Source of the DNA: Anaeramoeba flamelloides
Lineage: Eukaryota > Metamonada > Anaeramoebidae
Direction: 5' to 3'
Assembly: GCA_027625915.1 (NCBI GenBank)
Contig: JANTQA010000023.1
Location: forward strand, 22,940,001 to 23,004,000
DNA: 64,000 bases
The notes below the pieces were generated by a model, which saw only the letters and a program-made list of their open reading frames with translations, was not told where the DNA came from and made no database searches. Positions 26,305 to 38,242 of the stretch are shown piece after piece; the stretch's first letter is position 1; each line of letters opens with the position of its first letter. The position numbers and the translations under genes are program-made.

Positions 26305-26690
26305 ATCGTTGCCTTTTTTTTCTTTTTAGTCCAAATCAATATCTTATAATGGATTCAATAGTATACCAAAAGTTCTTATCAATTTCGGAAGTAAACCTCC
26401 AGTATTTTGACTAGAATTTAAATTAGGAATTAAATTGTATGAAAATTTTCCATAATATTTCCAATTTTTTTGTTTTTTTGATGATAAAATTTTTTTAAAA
26501 ATTTATTCTATTTTTTGAGAAAAATTTTCCAATTTGATACTTTATTTTTAGAATTTCATTTTTAAATTTTAGAACTTTAAAAAATCATTAACATATTAAC
26601 TTATTGTTTATTCTCGTTTTCTTTGATCATTTAATATGCGAATTTCTGGAAAAAAGCAACAGAGCTTTGAAATTTGAAACAAAAGTACTA
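26305..26690. mobile_element. Diverged copy of the 482-bp TA element
   Basis: It follows the order of 21051-21533 (tccaatcta/atggattca, caaatagtatacc, gaaaattttccataat, attttttgaga, tttagaatttc) in the same orientation with heavy divergence. Termini are not clear. Confidence 0.5.
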
Positions 26691-27054
26691 CATGGTCTCC
26701 TTGTGGATTATTTTAGCAACTGAATACTCTTTTATTCAAATTTTTATTAGAAAACTTCATTAAGTTTAAAATGTTTCCAATGAGTGTGTTTATTCCCTCT
26801 TTGAATTAGAATTTAATAATTTAGCCACCTCAAAATTCATCTTAAACAGATTAAGTGTTTTTTAACAATAAACCCTTAACAACAAAACCGTGAAAAGAAA
26901 AAATGAATAAATTTCTGAAAAAAAATAAAAAAAAATATCTCAAAAATAGTCAAAATATTTTAATTAATATATTAATTTTTATTGAAAATTAATAATTATT
27001 CTTGCTTTTTATTTTCATATTCAAGCAAATATTAAATTTTTTTTTCGTTTTTCT

Positions 27055-30000
27055 TTAATAATTTTTTTGTATACTTTTTTTTAAAAAATGGATTTGTACA
27101 ACTTTTTTTTTTAAATTATTTTTTAATGCAATAAATTTGCCAAGTTCTTTTTGGGATGAAAATCTAACTTTAATTTTGTATTTTAAAACTTTTAGTATGA
27201 GAATATTGCTATTAAATAAATCTTTATTTACTTTTAGACCAATTGAGCCCTTGACTAAAATATTTGTCATTTTCATTCTGATCACAATTTTTTTGTGATT
27301 AATTTCAAGCTGTGCTTTATTTTCTAAAGATTCTTCATTTAACATTATCCAAACTATCATTTTTTTACCACCAAAACTATCAAAATCTTGGGCGTTTTTT
27401 TCCTTTGCCAGCTCTTTTTCAATATTTGCATTTTTTGTATCGCCTTTACGGAGTAAATTCAATGGGTTAATTTTTGTTTTTAAAAAGTTGAGATTTTGGG
27501 TTTTGTTTTTTTTGATCTTATTATTCCATAATTTGTTTTGGTTATTATTTGAAAGTTTGTGCTTTGTAAACATGACTAATAAAACTATATATATTATTAA
27601 AGCAATTGAAAATTGGAAAATAAATAACAAAGATACTATGATAATTGCTGAAGTAAAAAACCAGTAGCGGCAAAAATATCTTAATCCAGTGAAATTTGAA
27701 TTGATATTTAACTGTGCAGAATATATTTCGATTTCTTTATTTGAAATTTGTACACGAATTCCTGTTGTTGGTGTATTCTATTATGTAATGATGTGTGTGT
27801 ACGTATATATATGTATGTATGTACGTGTGTGTGTGTGTGTTAATAAAATATTTTTGGGGTTAGTAAAAATTTCTTTTTATTTTATTTTCATTAATTTTTA
27901 GAATTTTTTTTGAAATAAACTCTGTATCACTCAAAGCGGCACAACTAAAAATGAAAAATTGAATTTTTTTTTAAAGTATTGTCCAATATAAGATTATTTA
28001 GAAATAAGAAAAATAATAATCTTCATATTAGAGTTGATATTCATCCAAGGAATACCTTAAGGGTTGAGTCATTACAGTGAAAAACAATTTTCAATATTGA
28101 AAAAAAAATTTAACAATTATTATAAGTATCTAATACCAATTAAAAACCAACCAACCTATGATTTACTATCGATCTCTAAAAATTAACAATGAAAAACGAG
28201 GACATTTTCAGAAAAAATCGCCAAATAGCAACACCCAATTTCCAATTAGAATGGTTGTTAATTACAATTTTGAAAACAACTATGTCAGTTTTTGAAGTGT
28301 TGCTCTTTGGTGCTTTTTGAGAGCTCTGAAGATTTTTTTTTGTTTTTTTTTTTTCATTTCTTAAAAGAGTTTTATTTTAAAAAAGAATATTATAAAAACC
28401 TAAGTTTTCAAATATAGATAGTTATTAAACAACCACAAATCAGATTAAATTGAATTAAATTGATTTTGCACTGTTAGAAAATAAGTCATTTCAAATTGTA
28501 GAAATTTAGGCATTTGGAAATATAAAACAAGAAAATGTTTGAATTTTTGAAATTGAGAATACTTTTTTTTTTTTTTTTGATTGAATTTTTTGTCAAAGAG
28601 ATTCTTTGAAACTTTTTTTTGTTTATTGCATTTTTACAAATGAAGATCCGATGGATTTTTCTTTTTTTTATTTTTTTCATTGAAGATACTTTGGAAATTT
28701 ACTATGGTAATTTGAATTTTTTTTATTAAGAGGGTAAGTAAATTTTTCAAATTTTGAGTTCCACCATTTATGTGAAACTGAATTCATCAAATCATTTCTT
28801 GTACTAAATATATTGATATTTTAATAAATACAAGAGTGGGATATATCCTAGTATAATATATTTTCATACCAACTAAAAAATGGAAATCAAAAAAATGAAA
28901 AAATTGAGCTTGAAAAAATAAAAAAAAATCATTTATTTCTTGATCTTATCTGTAACATTTGATACAATTACTTATTCTTAATTTGGTTTTATTTTAAATT
29001 CTTCATGGAAATTATTTTGTTTGTAAAATGTTTGAGAAACAAATTACTTTTTATTTCTGAAGAATTTTCCAAAATGAATTAAAAATCTTATTTTCATTTA
29101 ATTCATCTAATTCTAGTTTTAGTTCAGAAAATTGGATATTTTTTTAAATTCCTCTTCAGAAATAAAGATTTATTGGAGCAATTCGTTTGACTTTGTAATT
29201 ATTTATTTTTCATCAAATTGAGAAAATCAAAATAATTCTGAATCTGATTGAAATTTTTTCTAAAATTTTCTTTTATTTTGGGTTGAATCTTTTGTAACTG
29301 TTTTTTGATTCCGTGAATTCAGCCCCTTTATTTTGATTTTTGAAATAGTATTCTTTGTTTTGACTTTGTTTTGATAAAAATATTTGAAAATTGAATTTTG
29401 AAATCAAATTTGTAAAAAAATGTTTTGTAAAATAATAATAAATAGTAATGGGGTCGAAAAATCCAAGGTTATAAATTGTTTGTATTCATAAAAACTAAGA
29501 AGATAAAGAAAACCAATCTTCCAAAATAAGGATTTGATTTTATTTTTTTTTTTCATTCTTTGATTTCAACAAATTTATATGGAAAGGCGATCTTTTGTGT
29601 TTAGTCTTCTAAAAGGAAAATATTTGTTTCAAATGCACACCTTTTCGGGTCTATTTTATTGGTTTTATTCTTGGATTAATTTCACTCATTTGTATAAACA
29701 CATTTCTTGATCCAAAACCAAATTTAATAAAAAAAAAATTTGAATCAAAAAAAAATTCTAAAAAAATGAAAGATTCAACTCTTAATTACTTTGGGGTTGG
29801 CTTTCTTTTTACAAATAGAGCAGTGAATGGTGTTTTGGTTTCAAAGTTTCAATATCCCTATGGTAACTCAAAAAAATATTTTTCACTAATGTTTACACAA
29901 TTAAAATTTTTCAAAATGGTAAAATGTACTTACTTTCTTAAAGATCTGCATTTTTTATTGAGATTTTTTGTGATAAGATCTTTTTTTTATTATTTGTATT

Positions 30001-32788
30001 TTTTATTTGTAGATACTATGAAAGTATTTCTAAATTTGAAAAAATTCAAATTGAGAATCCGGTGCAACTTTGAATTTTTTTGGTTTTTTATTTGAATTTT
30101 TTTCATAGAAATGAATTGAATTTTTTTTGTTGTTGTTTAAATTCTTTCAACCAAAAGAAGTTCAATTTAATAATATAATTTGTCGTTTCAATCTACTCCT
30201 TGGGTATAAAGTAAATCCATGTTATGTGACTGGATACTTGGCAAATTATAAATTTTCCAAAAAAGTAAAATACTCAAAAAAGTTTTGGGCACTTTATTTG
30301 AACGTTTGTCATTTAAAATTTCTCAATTTCTCTGGAAAATTAAAGTTGTTAATCATAAGATTTTTTTAATTATAGATACCAAAGTTTCTAAAAATAATTT
30401 TAGACGATATTTTTTAACTGTGAATATTGATGGTTATTTTTTTCTTTTGGCCACTAAAATTTTTTTTCCTGAGGTGTTTTATCTTTATAAAATTTCCAAT
30501 AGAATGAACAAGAAAAACTTTTTATTGTTTAAAAAATTGTTTGTATAGTTATCATATTACTGTTTTTCATTGAAATTTGCCGGACCTCGTTTTCTAAAAA
30601 AAGAGTGTACTTTTTTTTTCCATTTTTTGGAAATATTTTGATAAAAATATTTTGAAATACAAGTCATTATGTATTGGTTCATATTGGTATTCCTCTTAAT
30701 GTTATATTATCAATTTACAAATAGAACAACTTTAAAAGAGAATATTATTTGAAATATAAAAAAAAAAAAATCCACTTTTTTGAAAATACCTTCTAATTCC
30801 AGATTTACTTTTAATTCTATTTTCGGAAATAAATTATTGTTTTTAAAAAGTTTGATTATTTTTCTCATTTTTGAAAAAGTTCAAAATTAAAATATTTTCT
30901 TTTTATTTCAAAAAAAAAATTATTTTAGTTTAAAAAAAAAAAGAAATCTTATTATCTGTGTATAGAAATTCGTACAAAAAATACCTTTAAAAATAAAACT
31001 TTCAAATGTTTTAAATAACCCAGTATAAAAAATATATTTTTATTCAAAATAAATTTCAATAATTCTTTTCAGCTTACAAAAACTAGATAATTTTTTTTCT
31101 TCAAAGAACAGTTCAAATCACTTTTTTTTACTCTTAATTGAATCAAAAAAATGCTAGAAAAACCAAACCATTAAATTAAAAATTCTAACCAAAATACTTT
31201 TTTAAAACCTGGAAAATTCAACTTATTGCCTAAAGAAATACTTTTTAATTTGATTATTTTAAATCGATAATTAAATAACCTAATCTTAATGATTTAAATG
31301 AGTTAGTAATAGCCCAAAAATTAAATTCATCGATAGGTTTTACAATTATTTCTCATTTTGACTCAAAGATTTTAAAACCAATAAAACGAATTTCAATTAA
31401 TTAATTTAATAAAAAAAAATGAATAAATATTTTCAAAAACATTCTTTAAATATTAACCTTTGTTGTTTGTACTCTTATTATTTGAAAAAAAAATATAACT
31501 TAATCTTTTGAAATTTCAAGAAATTTAATAATTATTTGTAAATAAAATAAAGGTTCAAATTTTTTTAGATCACCAAGAATTCAATATTTGATTCAAAATT
31601 TCCATTTTATTTTTGAAATAAGATTAAAAGTTTCAATGATATTTGCTCTTGCAAACTCTCAGAAATTACTAAAAGTGAGATTTCTTCAAAATAAAAATCT
31701 TTTTTTCAAATTTTTCTTTTTCTCCTTTTTCAATCCAAAAATCCAACAAAAGAGGATCAGATCTTTTTACAGGAAATTTCATTGAGAAAAATGATATCTT
31801 TGTAAAATGAGAACCCCATTTCTCCTAAAGTTGATAAATAGGTTTTTTTATCGGTCTTGATTGATTCTTTTTGTGAAAATAAATGTTCTATTGATTTTGT
31901 TAAAAAAAATAAATTATAATTACTCATCGCTTAAAGTTCGTTTTTTTTTTTTAAATTGCTTGAGATGTTTGGAATTTATTTTCAAGAAATTGTGTATTAC
32001 TTGGTCAATTTTCGGAGCAGAAATGGAAGAAAAAAAAGAATATATTAAAAATAATTAAATAGCCTTCTTTGAGGTGAAATCATAAAAAAAGAAAAAAAAA
32101 AAATAAAAAAGAATATTTTACCTTTGGCTCCCTAAAATTTGATAATAAATCAACTGGAATATGCTGAGACTCTTTCATTGCACCTGCAATTAGTGGTACA
32201 CCATATATTATTGATCTTACTGATCGGATTCCTTTGGATCGGTAAGTCAAAATAACGGGGATCTTTGAAGAACCTGTGACGATGTTCCCATTCAAAACGG
32301 AGGTTTCTATCATCCAAACCCCTGCATTTTGATTCCTAGGCGAGTCTGGAACAATAAGATCAAGGGAGAAGGTATACTTCACTCCACTGCGAAGAACTCT
32401 ATGCCAATGAGCTTTATTCTTAATTTTTGGGTTATTCAACAGATCCAATTCAAGAATTGGCAAATCGCCCTTTTCGGGTGCATAATCAAAATACACGGGG
32501 TGTTGGATTTCGCTTGGTGGGATATAAAAATAATAAAAGATCCCATAAGTGCAAATTGAAGTAAATAGTATAAATGAGGCAATTATTTGAAGAACGACTA
32601 AATTGCCCACAAGAAAACCAGAAATTTTTAAGTATTTTTTCAAAAGATTCTGAATTGGTTGCGTCTATTATTGACAAAAAAAAGAAATTGTTGTTGGTGT
32701 GTGTTTGGTGTGAAAATTAAAATTAAGAAACAAAGTTGAATTTGTTTTTCTTTTGGGAACAAACCTTTTTTAAAAGACCGAGTAACAT
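27055..32788 (-). CDS. Seipin, three exons
   Basis: Seipin is an ER membrane protein that forms oligomers at lipid-droplet contact sites and organises droplet assembly. Exons: 32788-32765 (ATG; eight codons, donor GTTTGT), 32664-32122 (donor GTAAAA) and 27777-27055 (acceptor AATAG, TAA stop), all phase 0, about 429 residues. Residues 22-53 form the first membrane segment; 54-227 are the luminal domain with a VPDSPRNQNAGVWM motif and an LTYRSKGIRSVRS stretch; the EIYSAQLNI and GLRYFCRYW motifs precede a second membrane segment at about 228-259. The luminal signature is split between exons 2 and 3, and joining them restores the family order. Only the short first exon is uncertain. The C-terminal tail of about 170 residues is basic and longer than in most seipins; its last 100 residues look folded, not low-complexity, and I do not recognise them. 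Confidence 0.85.
27791..27841. repeat. GT/GTAT microsatellite next to a splice acceptor
   Basis: Alternating gt, gtat and (gt)n runs lie about 13 bp inside the intron from the acceptor of seipin exon 3. On the transcribed strand the tract reads CA-rich, in the place where a pyrimidine tract would normally lie. Confidence 0.8.
28061..28620. mobile_element. TTAA-flanked non-autonomous element, copy 2 (inverted)
   Basis: TTAA at 28057-28060 is followed by GGGTTGAGTCATTACAGTGA, matching the terminal repeat of the 3665-4342 element. The body follows the reverse complement of that copy, including the hairpin with tttgaagtgttgctctttgg (about 28200-28320) and a ttgtcaaagagattc block. The far end is eroded; the boundary is approximate and could reach 28740. 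Confidence 0.6.
29766..30545 (+). pseudogene. Decayed transglutaminase-like (KY/CYK3-type) fragment, nested in the seipin intron
   Basis: Plus-strand frames give a block with ICRFNLLLGYKVNPCYVTGY (about 30180-30240), which looks like the Cys region of transglutaminase-like proteins. It is followed by KFWALYLN, where family members have a His-Trp motif, and then, in another frame, FLIIDTK and RRYFLTV...FFPEVFYL. These resemble the Asp block and the later 'YFL...P...FP' segment of kyphoscoliosis-peptidase-like proteins. The frame changes within the domain and the catalytic His position reads Lys, so it is probably dead. The 5' part (29766-29862, MKDSTLNYFGVGF...) has a possible donor GTAACT but is not recognised. 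The family call is tentative. Confidence 0.4.
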
Positions 32789-34760
32789 TGAAAAATAATG
32801 AAAAAATGATCTGAGATGATTTAACCCTACTTTATTCTCATTTTTCAGTTGGATGTGAAGAGGTTGTGATTACAACTAATTTTCGATTTGATTAAATTTC
32901 TTTAGGTTTAAATCTCTTGTTTTTATTCTACTTTTTACTTTTGAATTGAACACAAGTAGATAATTTTTTCTTTTTTCAATACTGCGCTTTTCCTTATATT
33001 TTGATTTGTGAGTGGAATCAAAAGATAAGAAAAAGAAATGTGTCAAGAAAAGATTAACAATTTGACAGCAATTATCTTTGAAGCATCACGGACGAAAAAA
33101 AAATAACTATGAAAATGAAGTGAAATTTTTTTCTCCTAACCACAAGACAAGGAAAATTTTTTCAAAAAAAAATCTCAAAATTTTGTATTTTTGAAATACA
33201 CTCATATAATAAACATTATTATACATAACAATTTTGAAAAAGGTTTACAACTTTAATAGATATTAAAAGGAATTGAAAAAAAAATGAAATTTTTCAGTAA
33301 TATTTTTTTCATTTTTAATTGTAAAATTTTTGAATTTTTTAATTGACTTAGTACAGAGATAATTTTCAAGTATTTTTAAAATAGTCTAAAAAGAAATATA
33401 TTTTTCAATTTTAAAATAGAACAAAATATTTAAATCAAAAGATATTGCCCAATTAAATTGAAAATATGATTTTTTATCTGTTTTTGTAATATTTTTTATC
33501 ATTTTATTTTTTCAGATGTTTGAGTTTTTAAATACGTTCCCGATTGTTTTCTGCAAATTGCTTTAACATTTATTCTTTTTTCAATCTTATTGTTCAATCA
33601 AAAATTAATTCATTTCAACTTTTTTCAATAAAAAAATACCCTGAAAATAGGTGTTTTTTTCAAAAGTCGGTATTTTTGAAAAGGGGGGTATTCAGATTTT
33701 CATGAGTTTAATAGCTATCCTTTTTTTATTACATAAAATTAAATTGACTTTGAAAAAATAATTTACAAAAGAAGTATAACTGAAATCCCAATGTATATTT
33801 TTGTCTAACTTTAATTTTCGGTGTTTAAATTTTCCTTGTAGTGAATCAAAAAACAAAAATTGTACTTTTAAAAAATATCTTTAAATTATGCTTAAAATTA
33901 TGGTTTTTAGATTATGATTAAATTTTGTACATGATTTTACAATATTTTTTAGGATTTTAGACTGTTATCAAGATTTTATTGAATATTGGGGTTTGTGAAA
34001 TTATCGAAATATTATCAGTTATGCAATATGATTAAAGATCACGGTTTTCTCATATTAATCATTATTTTTTGAACTTTATTGTAAATTTACAGTTATTGAT
34101 TTTATATTTGTTATTGCGATTTTATCCTATTTCCTTAATATAAAAAAACACTATTTTTTTCTGATTAATATTTTTTGAAATCTAGCTTGATAACTTAATT
34201 CAATTAACCACTGGAATAAAATTTTTTCAAATAAAAAAACTCTCAACCTTTGAATATCTAAAATATTTTTTGAAATTACTATGCCTTTTTTATTTTTTTT
34301 GAAAAATTGGGGTTTAGAAAATTTTTAAATCGAAGAATAAGTTAATATATCAATTTAGAATATTTTTCCAGAGAGTTTATCTTTTTTAAATAACTGTTTT
34401 TTTAAAATTTACCATTTAAAAATAAAAAAAACATTTCAAGACAAAATTAGTCCCTTTTGTGAAAATAAAATTCCCTTAAATTAGGATTTGATTTAGATAA
34501 GTTACAATAAGATATAGTATATAAAAATATAAATAATTTCAAGTTTTAATTCAAACCTTTTTGTAAATATGTTTTCAACGAAAAGTTAAATGGAAACTTT
34601 AATTATTGTTATTTTTTCATTGAGTTTTTTTAATTGTTTTTATGGAAGCAATTTTTTCAGTTTTCCATTTTTAGAGTTTTTTGGGTAATAGAGGCATATT
34701 AATTGAGATTTTTGAAACTTTATCGATAATTAAAAAAGAACTTGTTGTAAAGTCTGAAGA

Positions 34761-34973
34761 AAGTTCCACTTTAAAGGTACAAACTTTTAATAAAAATTCC
34801 GATTACATAAAATTCTCATATTAAGACATATAAAAATCTCTAAATATGACACTCCTTTTTCTATTTTTTTTTTATGCAAATTTTTTTATTTATTATCAAA
34901 ATTTTGTACAATAATTTTATATTTTTATTGTACCATAATTTTGTTCAAAGTTTGTCTCTTTAAAGTTAAATTA
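34761..34973. mobile_element. Degenerate palindromic TA-type MITE
   Basis: gttccactttaaaggtacaa at the left and gtctctttaaagttaaatta at the right keep the arrangement of the MITE family (11852, 17259, 24853, 44252) but with many changes. It is the oldest-looking copy in the window. Confidence 0.5.
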
Positions 34974-34992
34974 GATGTCATATATGTACATG

Positions 34993-35028
34993 ATCAAATC
35001 AAAAGTAATCGATTACTTTTGATTTGAT
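34993..35028. repeat. Perfect 36-bp palindrome without spacer
   Basis: Bases 34993-35010 (atcaaatcaaaagtaatc) are exactly the reverse complement of 35011-35028, with an ATCGAT centre. It lies 20 bp from the degenerate MITE. A symmetric binding site, a MITE remnant or chance are all possible. Confidence 0.8.
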
Positions 35029-36589
35029 TGGCAAAATCTTCTATTTTTTTTTTTTTTTTCATCCCTCCAAATATTAACATTATGCTATTCTCATTTCCCC
35101 ATCTACTATTGAGTCACATGCTACTATGATAGAAAATTATTTTGGTACTATTAACCATTTTAAAATTCCATATTTCGTTCATTTGTTTAAACAATTTTCT
35201 CTAGTATCTCTAATAGTATTAAAAGGGGTATTTTAATTTTTAATGAATTTCTTCATCATACCCATACAGCAACAAATTCAGAATAATTGTTTGGAATACT
35301 TGAGATCATCTTTTTGTAATTTAATTAGAATTTTTATATTTTGAGAAATTTCGGTGTATAATTTGATTATTTTTTTTATTGATTAATTATCTCTATTGTC
35401 GATTTAAATTTCTATTTGGTAATTTTAAATTTTAGAATGTAAAATGTATTTTTTAAGGTGGTTACTTTTATTCTAAACTAGATTTCAAAATTATTTACTC
35501 ACTTTATAATATTAATGGAAGTTATTTTGAGGGTTTATTCCAGTATTCTGAAAAAAATATTTTTCAAATTTTTGGATTTGAAACATTTTCTCCAATTTTA
35601 CAAATTTTAGTTTTGCCATTTCAAATTTTTCTTTTTCTTTTGTTTTTCTTTTTCTTTATCTTTTTTTTGGAAGAATTTTTCTTTTTCTTTTTTTTTTGAT
35701 CTCTTTTTTTTCTTTTTCTTTGAGTTTTTATTCTTTTTTTTTTATTTTTTTTTTTTGTTTGCAATAGATAATTGGAAAAAAAAAAAGATCTTCGAAAATA
35801 CAAATAATCACTATGAAAATTGAGACTATGTAATGTCTTTAAAAATGATTTTAATTATTCATAAAAAATCTTGTTTTTCAAATGTTTTTAAGTGAAAGTT
35901 CAGTAATAAAAATCTGTAAGGCTCATTTCAAAAATGTGTAACTCACTTTTTTTAGTTTTTGGTTCTTTTTTTTTAATTTTTAAATATCAGGTTTTTATAG
36001 ATTGGGATTGGTTTAAAAGTGAATATAAATCAGGTTTAGTTATGAATTGTTCTTGAAGATTCAAGGAGATTTTTTTTTTAAAATTTATTATTTCAGGTGA
36101 TTCGCAATTTTTGAAATGGTGTTTAGATTCCAAGCTTTTTTTTTTTTTTTTTTTTTTTTTGATAGGTTGTTAATTGTTTGTTTTTATAGGAAATTTTGAA
36201 TTCTAATTATTTTGTCATAAAAATTATTTTTCTTTGCCTTATCTGTCTATATATATCTATATATATATATATATAACTTCGTTATATGAAATTGTAGAGA
36301 TCTATATTTACATGTATACACCCTCCATCATAAATAAACATTATTCAATCCAACTTATAATAAAAAAAAAAGTTAAAATCAGTTTCAAAATTTAAAACAT
36401 TTGTAAAAAGGAAACATTTTATCAAATAAACCATTCTCCAGTCAAATGGACACAGTTATAATATACAAAAATCTATGTTTAAACAACTTAAATCGATATT
36501 AGAGTTAAAAATCTATTTTGAAAATCTATAAAAGTAAAAACATTTTTAAACATTTAACTTTATTTGTTTTTTCGATTTTTTTTTATAAC

Positions 36590-36965
36590 CTAATTCCTTT
36601 GCAAATTTTTGTTTATTACAAGATCAGAAGTCACTTGATAAATTTATTAGTCTAGTGTTCTTGATAAAGTAAAAATGATTGTATAGTATTATTTTTGATT
36701 TCTTTTGGAATTTTCTTTAATCTTCAATAGGAGATCAAAATGATAATTGTTTTTTTACTCAATAATAAAAAAAATTAGGGTTTTTCTATTTTTAAGAAAA
36801 TAAATAGTTTTATTAGTTTTTTTTTCTGTTAATATTCAACTATTCTCCGATGTTTATTATTCTATTTATTTCTTATTCAATCTACAAAGGTCATTTATAA
36901 AAAATATTTGATATTTGAAAAAAATTTTTTTTTTTGGATAGAAACAAAATTTAATATACAATTTA
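36590..36965. repeat. Dispersed repeat family, copy 1 (others at 48340 and 51065)
   Basis: It shares with 48340-48860 and 51065-51565 the ordered blocks tcacttg(a)taaa, aaaatgattgt, tttggaattttctttaatct, tcaataggagatcaaa, ttactcaata, gatgtttattattct and gatatttgaaaaaaat. This is the most diverged copy. Confidence 0.55.
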
Positions 36966-38242
36966 TTTTTCAGTGATCAACAAAAGTATCTAAAACTGAA
37001 ATTGTTTGAACTGGGTTAATACTTATTTTTTAAATTCTTAAAGTTAATTGTTCCTGAATAGAAAACTCATAACAACTATAAACTTAAAAAAAAAAACACT
37101 TTCGCAATTGTTTAAAATTTAATTGAAATGTTGGAGAATTGAATAAAAACTCATTTTCAAAAGAAAGGGTACACCTCTCAAATCACCAATACAATTGAAT
37201 TTGATATTTAATATAATAATTAGTTATTGGTGATTTTCATTTTAATTATTCATTTTTTAATTTTTTGTTTTTATTTTTGGATATTGAACAGTTGGAAAAT
37301 GAAAAAAAAAGATAAGAAGAAATCAATTTGGAAATAATCTACCAGTATAAAAATGGAAACAGTTTAATTTTGATTTCTAATGAGTTAAATATATGAATTA
37401 AAAAGACCATTATTGGATTGCTGTCTGGGACAAATAAAAAAGAAAATATCAAAAAACAAAAAACAATTCCAACAAAATACCGGATGAATTAAGGCTTTAT
37501 ATTGAAAATGGGAACTTTAAAGAACAAAAGTTTGACGTTAAAAGAATTAAAAATAAAATGTAAAGAACTTTTTCCCTATTCGCATTGTTCAGTGATTTTT
37601 ATTGATTTTATAATTTTTTTCCGATACAATTTACAAAAAAAGATTTCTTATTTCAAATAAAAGGGAACAACAATTTTTCAAATATTTAATTTTAATTTTT
37701 TATGTTTTGTTTTAATTAGTTTTAAATATTCAGTTAGGTGTTTTTTTCTGTTTTAAAGAGTTTCTTATATTCTAGAATGAGGCTATAATTAACTTGATTC
37801 AATTATGAAAAATTCTTGAAATTTTCTGTATCTTTCATTTGAAAAAGAGTTTACATAAATTTTGCTTTAATTTCATGATTTTGAATTCTATTTTAATTCT
37901 AATAACCACTCTAATTTTGTACTACGTTTTTAAAAAATGATAAAAAAATAAGTTATAAAATATTATAAAATGAGAGCTTTGATGACTATTTTCAAATTAA
38001 AATTGATTTGCCAATTTTTTTCTAGAACGACTAAATAATTTATCAAAAGCAAAAACAAAAAATAAAATTATTAAAAACAAAAATAGTTAAATCTAAAATG
38101 AAAAAAATAATATTTATAATCAAAAAAAATTAAATCAAAAAAAAAGAAAAAGAAATAAAAATATATTATTAAATATTCCCTTGGTGTAATTTGAATAAGA
38201 AAATTTATTTAATAATTCATCCAAATTTTGAAATCATTATTT

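Larger units (their letters stand above)
18306..27054. other. Gene-poor region between receptor B and seipin
   Basis: No intact gene is recognised. It holds a 482-bp TA element (21051-21533), a diverged relative (26305-26690), short palindromes near 22255 and 23255, a decayed tandem array (23038-23205), an inverted copy of the 10.3-kb repeat, and a decayed LINE-like reverse transcriptase with a MITE inserted in it. An ATG-initiated 64-codon frame on the minus strand at 21942-21748 has ordinary amino-acid composition but no known domain; it may be a small gene, an exon or chance. Confidence 0.55.
27778..32121 (-). other. Giant last intron (4.3 kb) of seipin
   Basis: It runs from donor GTAAAA (32121) to acceptor AATAG (27778). 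It holds a CA/TA microsatellite beside the acceptor, the second TTAA-flanked element (28061-28620) and a decayed transglutaminase-like fragment on the plus strand (29766-30545). The remainder is AT-rich with no further support for genes. Confidence 0.75.
32789..38242. other. Intergenic region between bZIP and seipin
   Basis: No gene is recognised. It contains a degenerate palindromic MITE (34761-34973), a perfect 36-bp palindrome (34993-35028), TA microsatellites near 36250-36275, a long T/TTTC-rich stretch at 35620-35760 and a dispersed-repeat copy (36590-36965). Confidence 0.6.

Noticed and set aside
32080-32643. Free-standing 187-residue protein ending in FFFFLFL
   Set aside because: The tail is intron sequence after a good donor at 32121; the rest is the N-terminal half of seipin, whose C-terminal half lies at 27777-27055.
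35621-35803. Lys/Arg-rich 60-codon frame
   Set aside because: Antisense reading of a T/TTTC microsatellite-like tract.
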